Positions 1-13,740 of a stretch of DNA of 64,000 nucleotides are shown in pieces. The stretch comes from Penelope pileata (taxonomy: Eukaryota; Chordata; Aves; Galliformes; Cracidae): the NCBI GenBank assembly GCA_013396635.1, contig WBMW01005047.1:206876-270875 (forward strand), given 5' to 3'. The notes below the pieces were generated by a model. The model searched no databases. It saw only the letters and a list, made by a program, of their open reading frames with translations, and was not told the DNA's origin. How positions within the stretch are numbered: the first letter of the stretch is position 1; each line of letters begins with the position of its first letter. Both the position numbers and the translations under genes were made by a program.

Positions 1-18
1 TTTTTTTTTTTTTTTTTT
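1..18. repeat. Poly-T run at window edge
   Basis: The window opens with 18 consecutive T. It may be the reverse complement of a poly-A tract or a simple microsatellite. It is cut by the window edge, so its true length is unknown. Confidence 0.9.
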
Positions 19-3000
19 GGACAGGGAGGGGATAAACAGTTTATAGATTGAACTCCCGTTCAGTCAAAAGCTATTTCTTTGTTTTCTGGGAAAAAACACT
101 GATCTTTTTAGTAGCTTGTTTTGTGTACTTGCTCCTAAACTCACTGCTGAGGTAAGAGGTGTGTGTTACTGTGCTCTTCTCAATGGCAGCTGTGTGCCCT
201 TCTCTGCTGGAAAGTGCCTTATTACTGTGTCCTAAGACCATGGCTTCTGGTGGTTGCATCAGATTCCTGACTCATGGTGTCTTGGAGTTGCCAACTGTGC
301 TCAGTTCCTTCTGGCACTTTCACACAGCTGAAATTCCAGTTCAGCTTGTAACAAGAAGTGTTTTTAACCTTTTTTTAACTGTATTTTATTAGTTGTGCAC
401 CTTGGGTAGGGAGCTTCATTCCATTTCTGTTGCCCAGGTCTTTCTGCACGATACCTCCGTAGAGACATCATATTCTTATGCTGTTAAGAATATAAAACCA
501 GTTTCTAAGCTGATGATTAAATTCCATTGGCAGTCTTCTTGCTGGTAGTCACTTTTCATTGCAACCCCTTACTTATTTCACTGTCAGCTTCAGTTGTCGC
601 AGTAATTCCAGTCTTTCCCAGTTTGATGGTTTGTGGCACTACATCAGGTCCCGAAGACTGGATAGCTTTAGTGCTTCTTTCTTGAAAACCTTATGGGAAC
701 AAGAAAGGTCCAGCTGATTTGTCACAGCATAATTTTCTTTTTTTTTTTTGCTGGCTTTCTATATGTCCATCAAACAAGATGAGGTAAAGAGGTACTTTGA
801 TAGTAAAGTGTCAGTGATTGGTAGCCTTCCAAAGGTAAGAGTACATTTTTTTTTTTTTTTTTTCCTCTTGAACTAAGAGGATGCAACATGAAGTTTGTGC
901 TCAATCTAACCAACCATCTACTGCTATCTGTATTTCCTCTGAAAGACTGTCTCATGTTCATAAACCTAAGGTATTACAGAGCATTAGAAAGAAGGTACTG
1001 AGAACATGCACGAGGAACTTTTTTGGATGACATCTGTAAGAATTTTGAAACAAAACAACAGCAGAAAAACTCCTGAAAATATTCTGAATTCCAACAACCC
1101 CATTCTCTGAGATTTCTGTAACAAGAAAAAACATGTATTTGGATCCAGTGAAATGTGATTGAGTTTCTCTTACCACGTGGAAGTGATGATTCAGAATCTA
1201 TGTTTATTAGGTTCATAAATCTTCTTATAGGTGCATCTGAGTCTTGAAGGATCTCACCCTTGAATTGAGGTCAGTTAAGACTAACACAAAGGTTTGCTTT
1301 TCCTTTCCTATTCTGTTTGCAGAGCTCTGTTTCCTTAACTAGGTGAAGACATCTTCTGTTGAGGTCTCACCGGTTCAAAACTGTGGACAAGCAAAGTGTG
1401 CTTTTGAGCTCTTCTGGCAGGGTGAACTGAACTCATTGTCCATACACTGGAAGTCTTAATGAAACCACTTGTTTCTCCTGGTTTCTTAAATAACTCTGGT
1501 TGTGTAGCAGCAATGACTTCCACTTCAGCTGTAGAACCTCAACTTAGATAAGCCTGTCAGTTTTTTCAACTTAAATTGTCAGCACTTAATTTTACTTGAA
1601 TGTTTTTAATTTAGCCAGTTCACTCTCTTCCTTCAGTCACTTCATCTTTAGATATCGGAAGATAAACAGACACGCCTGCTGGCTGTCTGTGATGCTGGCT
1701 GCATTGCTCGTGATGCATTTGCAATATAGATCAATACTTCTCACATCTACTAAGAGGAACTGGGAACACCAGCACTGACAAGTGGAGTGAGCTGGCTGAT
1801 TCTGTTCCCCTCAATGATTCTGATGCAAAAACATTCTTCATTCTGCTTCTTTGCAGTGTCCAGTTCAAAGTAGTTTTTTTCACGTGTTTGCTTGGATTTT
1901 CTGGATTTTTATAGAAGATTTCCTTTCCTAACGGGCAGTTCCTCACTTGCTTACATCACTTCTGTAGCCTAGAATTCTTCTCTGGAAGCTGAAATAGAGT
2001 ACTTCAAAGGAAAAATGTTTCTGTAGGCAATCATTGCCTATAGATTGAATTAAGCTTAACTTGGTGAAAAGGTGGAGTGGTGAAAAAGAGAGGTCAGAGA
2101 GGTGAAGGAGTGAAGATGATCACAAAATCATGAAATTCTTCATGCTGTACATTAGCATCAGAAGTCTGATGGCTTGTAATAGAAGTTTCTTCCTGAGTAA
2201 AAGCACAAATGCTGTGGAATGAGAGGAAAATTCTTTATGCTTCAATTAAAATATCGCCATTATTTGGAAGGTTGGATGGCTTTATTCACTGGCAGAATGA
2301 TGAAGGTAAACTGCTAATTGCTCCAGTTCCGTGATATGACTAAGCTGGCGTTATCTGTAGCGCCTTGAAGTTCACCCTCTTCTGAGATGGCATTTTTGGG
2401 GAACATTAAGAATGTAAAATTTTCGTAGGAGGTGTTAACATCATCAGATTATGGATCATTTGTTCTGTATATGGTTTGATATCCGGCAAGCTCAATGAAG
2501 GCTTTCTAGATCGTGATTACTAATTACTTGCTTAAAGAGTAAAACACTATTTCAAGCAGAGCACATTTTCCTTTGATAACTGTTATTATTGCTGAGACAG
2601 CATGTACAGTCTGATTTTTTTTATCACAAATAATATAGTTTCTTATTCTGCACATTCATCTTTTTAGCAAATCACCATTAAAATGCACCGTTAGGTTTAA
2701 TGCCACAATTGATTTTATGATGTGATCAAGATTTTTCTGTTGAGGTTGAGTGGTATATATTCAGTCAGTAGTTATGTAGAGGTCAAATTTTCTAAACTTC
2801 CAAAGCAAGCCAGTGCTTGATTTGTTTTAATTGTATGTTAATCGTGTTAATACAAACCTCTAAAAGGGATTTTTTTTCAACTACACCCTGTAGAATTTTG
2901 TTGGAACAGTGGTTTGTAAGTTTAATTTGGTCTGAATTGAATAATATAGTAGATACTGGGAGGAAAGGAAGGAGCAGTGAAGATACTGGGTGGTTTGTTA

Positions 3001-4816
3001 CCTTAAGTAGTTACTGTTTGAGTTATTACTTGACACTCAGCATGCATCATCTTTGAGAAATTATTTCTTGGATCAGCTTAAATCAAGGAACACAACCATG
3101 TATTTGAATTGAGTGTAGCAGCCTGCGTGCCTGAATTTAAATTGCAAAAGCAAATGGTTTAATAAGGCTTGCTGCTCTGTGGGTACATGCTGTCCTTCCT
3201 GGAAAATGGCATGATATAGGTAATGAATAAAAATGGTGCATTGGTCGTGGTGGGTTTAGGGTTTTCCTTGGAACACTCCGACTTCCCTCCCCTGGTTGAG
3301 TTATCCACTGCTGGATTCTCAGTGCTGCTGTCACGCTGTGGGAGACAGACTGGGTGCAAGTAAAGAAATTGGGATTGGGAGCTCTGAGTGAGGGATTGCT
3401 AAGTGAGCTCCCACCCTGTTTCGTGATGGAGTGCTATTGCTAACTTTCACTTTCTGTCTTCTAAAAAAGCCTGCCTTCTGCTCCAGACTTTGGAACCTGC
3501 CAAAGGTGGAAGTAATGCTGCCTTGGGAACTGTTGTATGCTTTAGCATGAATTCATTTCTATTGCTCCAAAATGAGGAATTATTCCATAATGTGGCACTG
3601 GAGGCAAATGGTACTGATTTGTAGCACTATTTCCCGGATAACCGGTTCTTAAGTCTGATAATTCTTCATTTTCCTGAGCCGATATTTTATTTTCTGAATT
3701 CCCTGAGTTATGTTGTTTGTGAGATTACCTTAATTTCAGAAGGAAAGCTAACACAGGGAAGGTGTTTCTACCTGGAACCAGGAGGAAGTGTTTGCAGAAC
3801 TGAGTTTTTTTTTCTTTAAAAAAAAAAAACAAAAAAGTTCTATGCTTGACCGTAATTTGGACATGAGGGGCTTCAGTGTGTTCTGTTGAACTTAGTCCTG
3901 CTTAAATTCTATTCCAAGCATCATTTTTTGGGTGAATTTTTTAGTGAGTGCGAAACTATTGTGCTGATGAGTAGTAAAGATGTGTTTATGACTTAGGTTG
4001 TGAATTTATATCTTTATGTGCAGTCAGTCTGTTTTGTGTGCATTCCTCCTTGGAGTGGAAATCCTGAGCGTTGTGGCACGTAGGAGCACTGTTGCAATGC
4101 TGTGAAATCATGGGAGACCTAAGCCTGCTTCTTGGCCTGCGGAACGTTTTTCCATGTACATGAGTTGAGCAAAACCACTACCAATAAGCTGGTGAAGCTT
4201 CCAGAATAAAGCATTCACACAGAATTGCGCTGGACATAGCTTTCCTCTGATGTTGTGAAGCTTTTTCTGATGGAAATGTAGTATCTGTATGCTATGCTAC
4301 CAATTTTTGGGAGGATTTGGGAAGTGCAAGTTCCCAATGTAAATGCAGGCAGTAGAAATTGGTGTTCAAATACCATCTAAATTTCATTTTCTCAGCAAGA
4401 CGTGTGATTTTTTTTTTTTTAAATAAGAATTTTGTAGTGAAGTGGCAGTGGCTGTTGATGTCTTGAACTCCAGGAAACTTCAGCTATGATATTTCATCTA
4501 TTGACTGCAAATCCAGTGAGCTGAAGGACCTAATCTCCTCATCTTCTCCGAATATTGAAGTGTAGAATTGATGCTGTTCTTAGTCTTTTTATCAAGCATG
4601 GGATTTATTTCAGTTCTGGGAATCTCTTGGAACATCACTTATGTTGCACACACGCCACATTGCTTTCGTTAGGAGTTTGTGGATCTCTTAAGTCTGGATT
4701 TCAAACGTCTTTGTGTGTTAGATGTGTAAAAATGAGCACTTGAGTACGAGAAGAAATGGCCCAGATACTCTTACGTGCACTGATACCAACTCAGTAGTTG
4801 ATCAGGTGAAGCATAT

Positions 4817-4900
4817 AATCAGCGTCAGTAAGGTTGGAAAAGACCTCCTAGGTCATCTAGTCCAACTGTCTATCTACCACCAAGATTGCCCAACCATTTG
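4817..4900 (-). mobile_element. CR1 LINE 3'-end fragment (antisense)
   Basis: The sequence around 4829-4870 (aaggttggaaaagacc, then atctagtccaac) is the reverse complement of a typical avian CR1 3' end. No coding sequence is retained. About 48 bp of unrelated sequence separates it from a second antisense CR1 end, so it is a very 5'-truncated insertion or a broken piece. Confidence 0.75.
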
Positions 4901-4947
4901 TTTACAAAGCAGTCTCTGTAAATAAAATGGTTATGAAATCAGCAGAT

Positions 4948-5196
4948 AATCATAGAATCATTTAGGATGCAAAAGACCCTTAGGATCATTACGTCCAGCC
5001 ATCAACCTAACCCTGCTGAGTGCCACCAGTAAGCCGTGTCCCTTGGTGGCACGTCCGCACGTCCAGGGATGGGGACTCCTGCACTGCCCTGAGCAGCCTG
5101 TTCCAGTGCCTGACCACCCCTTCCATGAGGAAATTCTTCCTTATATCCCATCTAAACCCTCCCTGGTGCAATTTGAGGCTGTTTCCTAGTGTCCTA
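4948..5196 (-). mobile_element. CR1 LINE 3' fragment (antisense)
   Basis: It starts with aatcatagaatca, the reverse complement of the CR1 terminal octamers. It continues through the hallmark cagcctgttccagtgcctga and into the segment encoding the C-terminal end of CR1 ORF2 on the minus strand. It is truncated after roughly 250 bp at gtttcctagtgtcct. The reading frame is too decayed to be functional. Confidence 0.88.
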
Positions 5197-5348
5197 ACTT
5201 ATTTTCTTTTTTGTTTGAATAGACATTAAGTACATGGGGAAGTTTCATTATTTCAGAGATCTACCAATATTTATTAGTGAATTTAAAACCAAAGCTAGCT
5301 GGGGGAGAATCTGAAGTCCCTGTGGTTACCAACATGTGCAAAGAAGTC

Positions 5349-5452
5349 TGACATGGTTTAGTGGTTTAATGGGTAATCTTGGTGGTAGGTGGGCTGTTGG
5401 GCTTAGATGATCTTGGAGGTCTCTTCCCACCTCGGTGATTCTATGACTCTAT
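5349..5452 (+). mobile_element. CR1 LINE 3'-end fragment (sense)
   Basis: The sequence ending ggtgattctatgactctat, preceded by gatgatcttggaggtctctt, is a sense-strand CR1 3' terminus. Only about 100 bp survives. With the two preceding fragments it makes a cluster of three independent CR1 ends in about 640 bp. Confidence 0.85.
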
Positions 5453-8400
5453 TTTTCTCCAGTTTTTCTGCTGTTCTGACAGCACCAACCTCAAGCTGAG
5501 CCCTCTTGCTCCTGAAGGATTTGGGTTGCTCGTTGCCATGCTACAGTCAGAAGTTTAATCTGTGATTTCAGGTTGCTGAGTGTCACTGGGATAGCAGTTG
5601 TTTACCCGGCCTCTGATAACTCGTGGGGAATTCACTACAGCTCTGCGGTTTCGGTCGCTATTGGTAACATTTAATTCCTGGCGTGGCAGGAGGCAGCACC
5701 ACTGAATCAGAAATGTTTTGTTTAAAGGAAGCTTGGCCGGATGCAGGGGGTGAGGATGGGTGCTTTGTAACGTGTCCTATTGGAAATGCCTGTGACAGTG
5801 TCACTTTGTATTTGAGGAACAATTTTTTTTAATAAGGGCCTTTGCCTGTCATTGGACTGGCAGTGATTAAAGCTGGCTTAAAAAAAGGTAAACTGATCAC
5901 TGAAGGATATGATAGAGAAACTGCTTTTAACAAACTCATTTCTAGGCCAGAGCTAGGTGACACCTGTTCCCTTGTCCGGTGCAGTCAGCTGTGATCTGGT
6001 GAGCGCATTTCTGTAAAGGAATTTCTAAACCAGTGCTTTTTATATGCTGTACTTAGCTGTTTTTCTTTTGACAGAAGCAAATTTATAGCAAGTTGGATGT
6101 GTTTGTGAAACTGCTGCTGAGGAGATGGAAGCAAATTTGAGCATTACGTTGGCAAATCTCACAACACAGTATTTCAAATTGCACGCATTTACCTCAAGCA
6201 TCTTTTGATTTACTGTGCAAGAGATCCTCCCTTAGTTCCTTGTAATGGGATTAAGAAGTTTTTTAAAGCTGTTTAAAATAGAAAAAACCTCAGAACCCCC
6301 TCCCCAAACTTTCCTGAATGTTTCTGTGTGCTCCATAATAATTATGCGTATTTCACTGTGTTCCAACCAAGAAATTTTCACGTTTTCATGCATTTATGCC
6401 ACTTTAAGGACACAACTTTCACAATGGAGAGAAACTTTATGATGAAATCTGGAAAGCTTTTTTTTCTTTCAACTGCTTTATGGGAGAGCTGTAGGTATGT
6501 ATTACTCTTCAAACCTCACAGCTGGGTAGTCTGAAATCAGCATTAATTACAGTGAATTTCTGGGAGCTGCAGTGAGTGGCGTAGAGGAAAAATTACTTAG
6601 GTCTGCACAGATCCATGGAATAAGGTTTGGGGGGAGGGTGGTGGGGGTATTTTTTTGGGTGTGTATTTTTTATGTTACTCCCACCCTCCTTGTTTAGGCA
6701 TCTCTGTCTTAGCTTTACACTGGCCAGTCTGGAGGTTCCCCATGTCTGGAGTAGTTGGCCTACCACATCTTAGCCCTCTGTGTAGTGGACTCTGGACCAC
6801 TTTTCTAGTTGCTCTATTCTTTTTGTTTGTCTTGAGATGATTCTAGGAAAAAATAATAATAATAAAACCTGACACGTACAGCGCTGGAGAAGTTACTTTG
6901 GTTTTCAGTCATGCTGTTTCCCTAGCACTCCAAATCCCTTTTGCTGTTTAATGGTGTGCTACCTCGGTGCTTTTCTAGCAGAGTACATCTGAGTTCCAAG
7001 TCCTCTTAGTGATGTGTGTGCCCTTTTCTGCACAGCTGCTGTGATGTGCCAAGCAGAGCCGGTGTTTTGGATTTGTTTATTCTTAAGGACTTGTTTCTAA
7101 AGCCATCAGTTTCTTTAATAGCAGCTTTATGAAAATATTTAGGTTGTATGCAAATTACATCAGCTCAAAACTTAATTTGCAGTATGTTTTGCAAAGTCAT
7201 CTCACTTCTCCCTTTTCGCCCCCCCCTTCCTCAAAAGCAAAGAAAAACTCTCTCTTTGTGATTGTCACATCAGAAACCACAGAGCTTTTTGCACGGAGAA
7301 ATTCTCTGGAAATACCGAGCATGGGGACATCTCTGTAATCCCAGCGGAGATCAGCCAGTGGTTGGTACAACGGATGGAGCAGCAGCTGAGTTGGTAAATG
7401 GAAAAGTTATCTCCTTCCAGCAGTTGCAAGACCAGTGTCTGCATGGGTAATAAAAAGAATCTTCCATTTTGTTCTGCCAAGAGTGCTTTCTACGCAAAGC
7501 AGCCAGAACGATCCGCTTCTCTTACTTGGCGAAGGGAGCACTTGCAATAAAAGCTGAGATGCAAATAACTGTGAAGGACTTAAGGCACACCAGTATTGCC
7601 TTTGGACGTGTTCTTGCTGGTGGTGCAGATAAAGTAGCTCCTGCGTAGCTTTTGGTGCAGGTAGGAGTAGCCCCAAAGCAGCTGAGATGCCGTGACATCT
7701 CCTTTCTCCGGCAGCTACTCCTCGTAGGAGAGCGGTGTTGGGTGTTTACGCCAGTGGGAGCTCCTAGCCCAGCTGCTCATCTTTTTCCCTTTTGTGCTGG
7801 CACTAATGGTAAGCTGAATTGGAGAACTGTTGTGACTGAAGTTATTTATGCTAGTCGGTTTTTATTATAGCTGCTGGTGTAGGATGGGGGAGGATCAAGC
7901 ACAAGTGGGTGGAATAGTCACTCTTGGCAATGGTGTAGATTTATGCTAGACTAGATCTCGTATCTGCAGTTTATGATTATGAATTATCTCAAACCACATT
8001 TAATAAGTTCTTTTTTCCATAGAGAAAGTGTGCCCAAAGTTATTGGGACTTGTAGTAGCTCAAGGACTTAGAGATACCTTTAATGCCTTCTGAAAATTGC
8101 ATGGAAAGTCAGCAAGTTGGTGGGTTTTTCACTTCCAAAGCTCCTCAGAGGTTTTAATTTAGGTGTCACATCTCAGAAGCCTGCCTCTAGTGCTGTGTAA
8201 GATTTCTGCAGTGTCCACACAACAGGACTTTGCATGGAAAAGAGGAATCTGTCACTAGGAGATGTGTTTACTGTCTCAGGACTGCTGGAATGCTTGAATT
8301 CCTCCAAGTTTCTGAGCCCGTAAATTTTCCGAAACCATTATGGTAAATTCACTTCATTCATAGCACATTCTATCTTCAACATTTGTTTAATCTTACGAAA

Positions 8401-10666
8401 CTAACAACTCATGTATTCTTAAACATATTTATAACTCTCTTGATGATGTGTTCTTTTCCCTTTTAAATTTCTTTTTAGGCTTAATTTTATGTAAGCTGCC
8501 CATTCCTTTTTCTCTCTCTGCACAAGGATTTTTATCTTGTCTCGTTGTACTGAATGAGCTCCTCATTGGTTGTGGCAAACTGATCTTTGACCTGGAGAAG
8601 CAAACAAATCTACTTCTAAAAATACGATCTTTGGGATCTGTCCCAGTTATAAAATGCCTCCTTCCAGCAGGGCATTATCTGACTGTGGAACCGTGCCAGC
8701 TCCTGCAAACGTTGCTCAGTGTATGAAGGGCTTACCGTCTAACGATTAAACAAATGTAATATCATAAATAAAATTTATTCTGTGGGGTGAATTGTTTCTT
8801 GCATGCTGGGATAAAGCTTCCAAAAGGAGAAAATCCACACTGCGTTGTCTGTTTTTGCCTGCCTTCCTGTCTCTTAAGTACGTAGTGTAAGATTCACGTC
8901 TCCTTCAGATACAGCCTTTTCTCTCTCTCCAGTTATAAAAACGTATTAGGAAATTCCTAAATCTCATTTTTCCTTGCCCATGGCATGACATAGGAGACTG
9001 TGGGTATGATTCTTACAGCAAGTTCATTTTGGTTTCTGGCGGTGACATAACTTTGTGTCTGGCAACTTTTATTAGAAATCTGTGCGTCTTGCAGCAGTGT
9101 CCAAGCTCTTCCCTTCTGTTCCCTTGGTTTGTTTTGTCTCTGTTGTAATGAAGAAAGACGAGCTATGTTTTCTTTTGGGGTTGAGGCTCTTCATGCTGCA
9201 GACTTGGAGTTCCCAGCTGGCTGGCTAATTGCGCACACCCATGCCCTGACCTTTCCTGTTTTGATGGGTTAGAGCAGGAGGGCAGTGGGTGGCTGTAAGC
9301 AGTTCAAATGCATTTTCTGTGCTGGGCATGCGCGGATAAATCAGCTGATGTTGCTGTGTTACTAAATGCTGTGCTGTGGTAGAAATGAGCTAAAGGGAAG
9401 GGGAGTTCTGAGTTTTGTTCTGAAGCTGTATAAAATCCTGACATATCTCCTGTACAGCCAGCAGATGGGCAGCTGCTCTCAGATGTACGTACTTGGAGGG
9501 CCACCCTTGTCTAGCTCCTTGCCATGTCCCTTCTCCTGGTGCAGGGCTGCTTGGATACCGTTGCTAGTGCAGTGATTTTGGTCTGCCCAATGTGGAAAGA
9601 GCAAGCTAATTTCTGTCTGTTAATGCTCAACCTCTAACTTAACCTCTCTCCCTTCTGAGCTTTCATACGAGTGTTTTTTCCTCCAGTCCTTTGTAGTAAT
9701 CCAGATGCTCGTGTTCTTTCCCTCCTACACAGCAGATGGAGATGGCATAAGCCTTTTGATGACTGTGTCCTTCTTTTTACATAAGTTTTACGAGCTGGCG
9801 AGTTTGTTAGTTGGACTTGGTAGAGCTTGGAAGCCTTGTCCAGCAGGTGCTGCGTCATTACCTCCCCACTGGGGAATGGAGTCATTATGTATTTTTAATA
9901 TATGTTTTTTGTTTTTAATTTCATCTGGGAGATGAGTTGGGGGATGGCCTTAACTATATCAGTGTAGGAAAGAGGAAGGGAGATTCTTCATGAGGATTGT
10001 CGTGGTGGAAGTATTTCATTTTAGCCAACACACTATTCTGAATTTGTTGATTACTGAAATGCTGTGCTATTTCAAGCTGTATGAAAGCAATTAAGAGATC
10101 ATTTTGTTGGTTCAGGACTTCTGCATTTTTTTGTATGTTGTTCTAGGCTTGTAGCTCGTGAAAAGTAAATGCTCAAATTTGATGTGAGTTAGATGGTCAT
10201 CTTCCTTGCTCCAACAAAACTTAAGTAGGATAGCAGCTTGCTCTTTCTGTTCCAGTATCAGCTCTGTAGTAAGGGACAGATTTTGCCTTGCTAACCATTT
10301 TACTGCTCATCATTTTGAACCTCACTGAAAAGTTCCTGCCTTGTAGAGGTGAATGAGACCATTTTTTCCACTTCATTGCAGACTTGGGCCTACTTAAATT
10401 CATCTGTTTTACGTTTATTTCATAATTTGGATTTCTTTGTGTTTTGAAACTTGGAGTTTCATTCCACAACCACAAGGCTTGGAGGTGTGTGTTAGTGGGT
10501 CCTGTAAAATACCAAAGTAGAATTTTTTAATATAAGAGGAGGAGAACCTTAGTCTCTGCTGAGAATTTTAGGTAGCTGCATGAGAACGTTACTGATCTGT
10601 GTGTTGGGCAGCATCTATTGGAGATGGCAGTTACTTACATGACTTCTGGTTTCTCATTTTTTTTAG

Positions 10667-10736
10667 GAATATTTTGGTGGACAAGCCCAATGATCAGTCC
10701 TCAAGATGGTCTTCTGAAAGCAATTATCCTCCCCAG
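10667..10736 (+). CDS. MKLN1: Muskelin coding exon 2 (discoidin domain start)
   Basis: This 70-nt exon begins with the last base of a split codon and then encodes NILVDKPNDQSS...NYPPQ, 23 residues. From memory this matches human muskelin residues 34-56, in the N-terminal F5/8 type C (discoidin-like) domain. The acceptor is a T-rich tract ending ttttttttag. The donor is cag|gtaagc. The 5' phase is 2 and the 3' phase is 0, which agrees with the next exon. Muskelin is an intracellular kelch protein of the CTLH/GID E3 ubiquitin ligase complex; its discoidin domain takes part in self-association. The preceding exon, with the initiator methionine, is outside the window. The exon is too short to stand out as an open frame and was found by its protein match. 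Confidence 0.96.
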
Positions 10737-12899
10737 GTAAGCATCTGAATCTCTGCAGCTATACAGCAATGTTGTACTGCTTACTGTACAATTAAATTTT
10801 TATTTTTAATACAGGCTGCTACTGTTTACATTGGCAGACTTGACAGGTTACCTACTCTCTTTTCATTAAATTGTAAATACCTGGTGTACCAACACCGTGC
10901 ATTTCCAGCAATGTAGTTGTAATCTTCCAAGGAATGCTTTTTGTAGGGGAAGAGTTTCACATTTCATCCTTGAACATCACGGTCACACTGGAAATAATCT
11001 AACCTTATGGTTAGATTAAGCTGCTAATGAGGCGTGCAGGTCCCCCTTTGTCAGCGCTATTGGAAACTGTTGTAGACTGCTGGCCTTGAATCCTACATCT
11101 AAGGAGCTTGTGTTTGTTTCCCTTAATAGCACATTTAGAAATGTAGAATCTATTTAGAAAGAGACGTGAATGTCACCTCCTCTGCTGGTTAATCACCTTG
11201 TTAAAACAATTTGTGTTAATTCTTAGCTTTTAATTTGCCTTTTCATTAGTAATTAAATTGTTTGATTATCCAGAAAAATATACTTATCCTTTAACTTCTT
11301 TTTTTCTTCAATAAACATGCTATGGATCTCACTTAAAGAGAAGGATACCTGATGACACTGGTACTGTTTGCTCAGCTTCCCCTGTATCTGTTATGCTGGG
11401 TATTCAAGGTTCTTTTGTTTATGTACTGATGCACAGCAAAGTGTTGTACAGTGTCTCTCATGCCAAGTTATTCTACTTATCTGTACATAAAATAAGCACA
11501 TTTAATTCAAGCATTCCTCGTGAGTTAAGTCTCTGGAATTTTTCTGTAGGTAAACAAATCTTGCTTTGCTGTGAAGGTGTTAAAAATCTGTACGCTGGCA
11601 GCTCCCTATCACAGTGGGGTCATCCAGCTTGAAAGGCTTTCATCTGAATTTCCATGATAGTGTGCTATACTGTTGTCTGTGAAAGTGACTGTTTTTAATG
11701 AGGAAGGGAGAACAATGTTGTCAATACTGTTAGCATGATTCCTAAACCTACTTGTGATGACTGATGATTTTTTACATACTTTTATCCCCTTGATGCCTTT
11801 GTGCGTCTCCTGCTCTTTTAATTTGATTTTTCAATATATATCTATTTTGTTAAATGGCATGGGAGTTTAATCAGTAGCTTGAAGCAGTTTTATTCTGTCT
11901 AGTACTTATTGATTGCAGGGTAATGGGTTTCGAGCATGTGTTGCATCTCAGACTGTGCCATCCTTTACTTCCTTTCATGCAGAAAGCACGTGTTTCTCTT
12001 AGCATTCTTTTGTATGTTCACAAGGCAAAGTTGGTTGTGGTGTAGCTTTAGGCTGATATTTTTCACCTGAGGTGCTCAGAATTCTGCCTTTTGTTTTCTG
12101 AGCTTTTCTGAGCAATCCTGAATATTTTGTTCTGTTTATAAGCTGATTCTGAAATGGGAATACGTTTCTGGTGGCTAGATGCTTTAAAATATTCCCATCC
12201 AATGCTCAAAGCTGACAAGCAGCGATGCAAGTTCTATCAAGTATGTAGAATAAGCTGAGAATAATCAGAATGACTTAAATAAAAACCTCATGAAATTGTT
12301 CAAGAGAGATCTTGCAGCAAATTTACGTGTATGGAACGTGGCATGAATGAAGATGCTGTTGCAGATCTTCTGCATCCAGCCCTGGAGAACTGGGCACTGC
12401 CCTGCATGCTAAGCAAGTAATTTAAACCAAACTTTTGATTGGAGAACTAAATAGATGTGTGTAGGGGATATGCAGATAGTGGTAACTGAGATGAATAAGG
12501 CAATGTCTCAGTTTTATTCTGTCAACTTTAAGGACAGAAACAATAAAACCTGGCTGTCTAAGTCAAGAATACGATCCCATGGGACTCTTCTTGCTTGACT
12601 CTCTCTATCCAACAGCACAAATACACTGCGTAGTTGCTCATTTATTCAGCAAGCTCAGTCCTGAACACTGAGTGAGACAGATAATATATTTGCAGTGTCT
12701 CTAGTTTGTATTTTAGCTAATTCTCATGCTTCTCACTCGAGCGTCTAGTTAAAACATATTCTTCTTTTGTTTAAAACATATCTGCCAACGTAACTTATCT
12801 ATTGTAAAATAACTAAGAAGGAGGACTGGGGAATGGGCACTTGCAGAAGAGGCCTGTATGTGAGGAAAGTAGTTCTTGATATTCCTGTGCACATGAAGA

Positions 12900-13666
12900 A
12901 ACTCTTCTGGTCTTGCACCTGGATTATAGCAGCTCCCACTATCAATACAAGCTGGGGTATGAAAGAGTAGAGTATGGCCCTGCAGAAAAGGACTTGGGGG
13001 GACTGGTGGATGGCAAGCTGGACATGAGCCAGCAACGCGCGTTTGCAGCCCAGGAAGCCAAGCGCATCTTGCGCTGCATCAAAAGAAGCGTGGCCAGCAG
13101 CTCCAGGGAGGTGATCGTGCCTCTCCTCTCTGCACTGGTGAGTCCTCACCTGGAGCACTGCGTCCAGATGCGGAGTCCTCAGCACAGGAGAGACATGGAC
13201 CTGTTGGAGCTTGTCCAGAGGAGGCCACAAAGAGAATCCAAGGGATGGAACACCTCTCCTATGAGGCCAGGTGGAGAGAGCAGGGGCTGTTCAGCCTGGG
13301 GAAGAGAATGGTCCAGGGGGACCTGAGATCGACCTTTCGGTATCTAAAGGGGGACTGCAAGAAAGGAGGGGACAGATTCTTTAGCAGGGTCTGTGGTGAT
13401 AGGACAAGGGGAAATGGTTTCAAACTAAAAGAGGTGAGATTTAGGTTGGATATAAGGAAAAAGGTTTTTACAGTAAGGATGATGAAGCACTGGAACAGAT
13501 TGCCCAGAGATTTGGTGGAATCTCCATGCCTGGAGACATTCAAGGTCAGGCTGGAGCAGGCTCCGAGCACCCTGATCTAGCTGTAGGTGTCCCTGTTCAT
13601 TGCGGGGGAGTTGGACCAGATGACCTTTAACGATCCCTTCCAACTCAAATGATTCTATGATTCTAT
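12900..13666 (+). mobile_element. CR1 LINE, 5'-truncated, ORF2 C-terminal part (sense)
   Basis: About 770 bp of CR1 ending in its terminal octamers (atgattctatgattctat, ending at 13666). Translation gives the end of CR1 ORF2 downstream of the reverse-transcriptase core: KDLGGLVDGKLDMSQQ, LVSPHLEHCVQ, MEHLSYEAR, RTRGNGFKLKE and HWNRLPRDLVESP. The frame shifts near 13225-13235: the first part reads in the frame of an open frame at 12913-13326, the second in that of 13245-13580. This looks like one lost G in the run encoding VQRRAT. The RT and endonuclease domains are absent, so the copy is dead. It lies in the same direction as MKLN1. Confidence 0.95.
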
Positions 13667-13740
13667 TTGGTTGTATTTTGCTCAAAATAGATAGCACTCT
13701 TACCTCCAACAGTGTAACATCACTGCATTTGAATGCTGGT

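Larger units (their letters stand above)
1..10666 (+). other. MKLN1: MKLN1 intron 1 (3' part), non-coding
   Basis: Everything before the first recognisable muskelin exon is AT-rich, CpG-poor intronic sequence. No GC-rich promoter or CpG island and no sequence resembling the expected first coding exon (about the first 33 residues) is visible, so the transcription start must lie upstream of the window. The stretch starts with an 18-base T run and holds three short CR1 3' ends (4817-5452). Otherwise I see only short chance open frames and simple homopolymers, such as a C run near 7220 and an ATA microsatellite near 6855. The intron ends in a T-rich tract and the acceptor ag at 10665-10666. That this is the first intron is inferred from the human gene layout. 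Confidence 0.8.

Noticed and set aside
1..10666. A search for the first muskelin exon and promoter.
   Set aside because: There is no GC-rich region, no CpG cluster and no sequence encoding the expected N-terminus.
12799..13230. A 143-codon minus-strand open frame.
   Set aside because: It overlaps the sense CR1 and is the complement of its ORF2 coding sequence.
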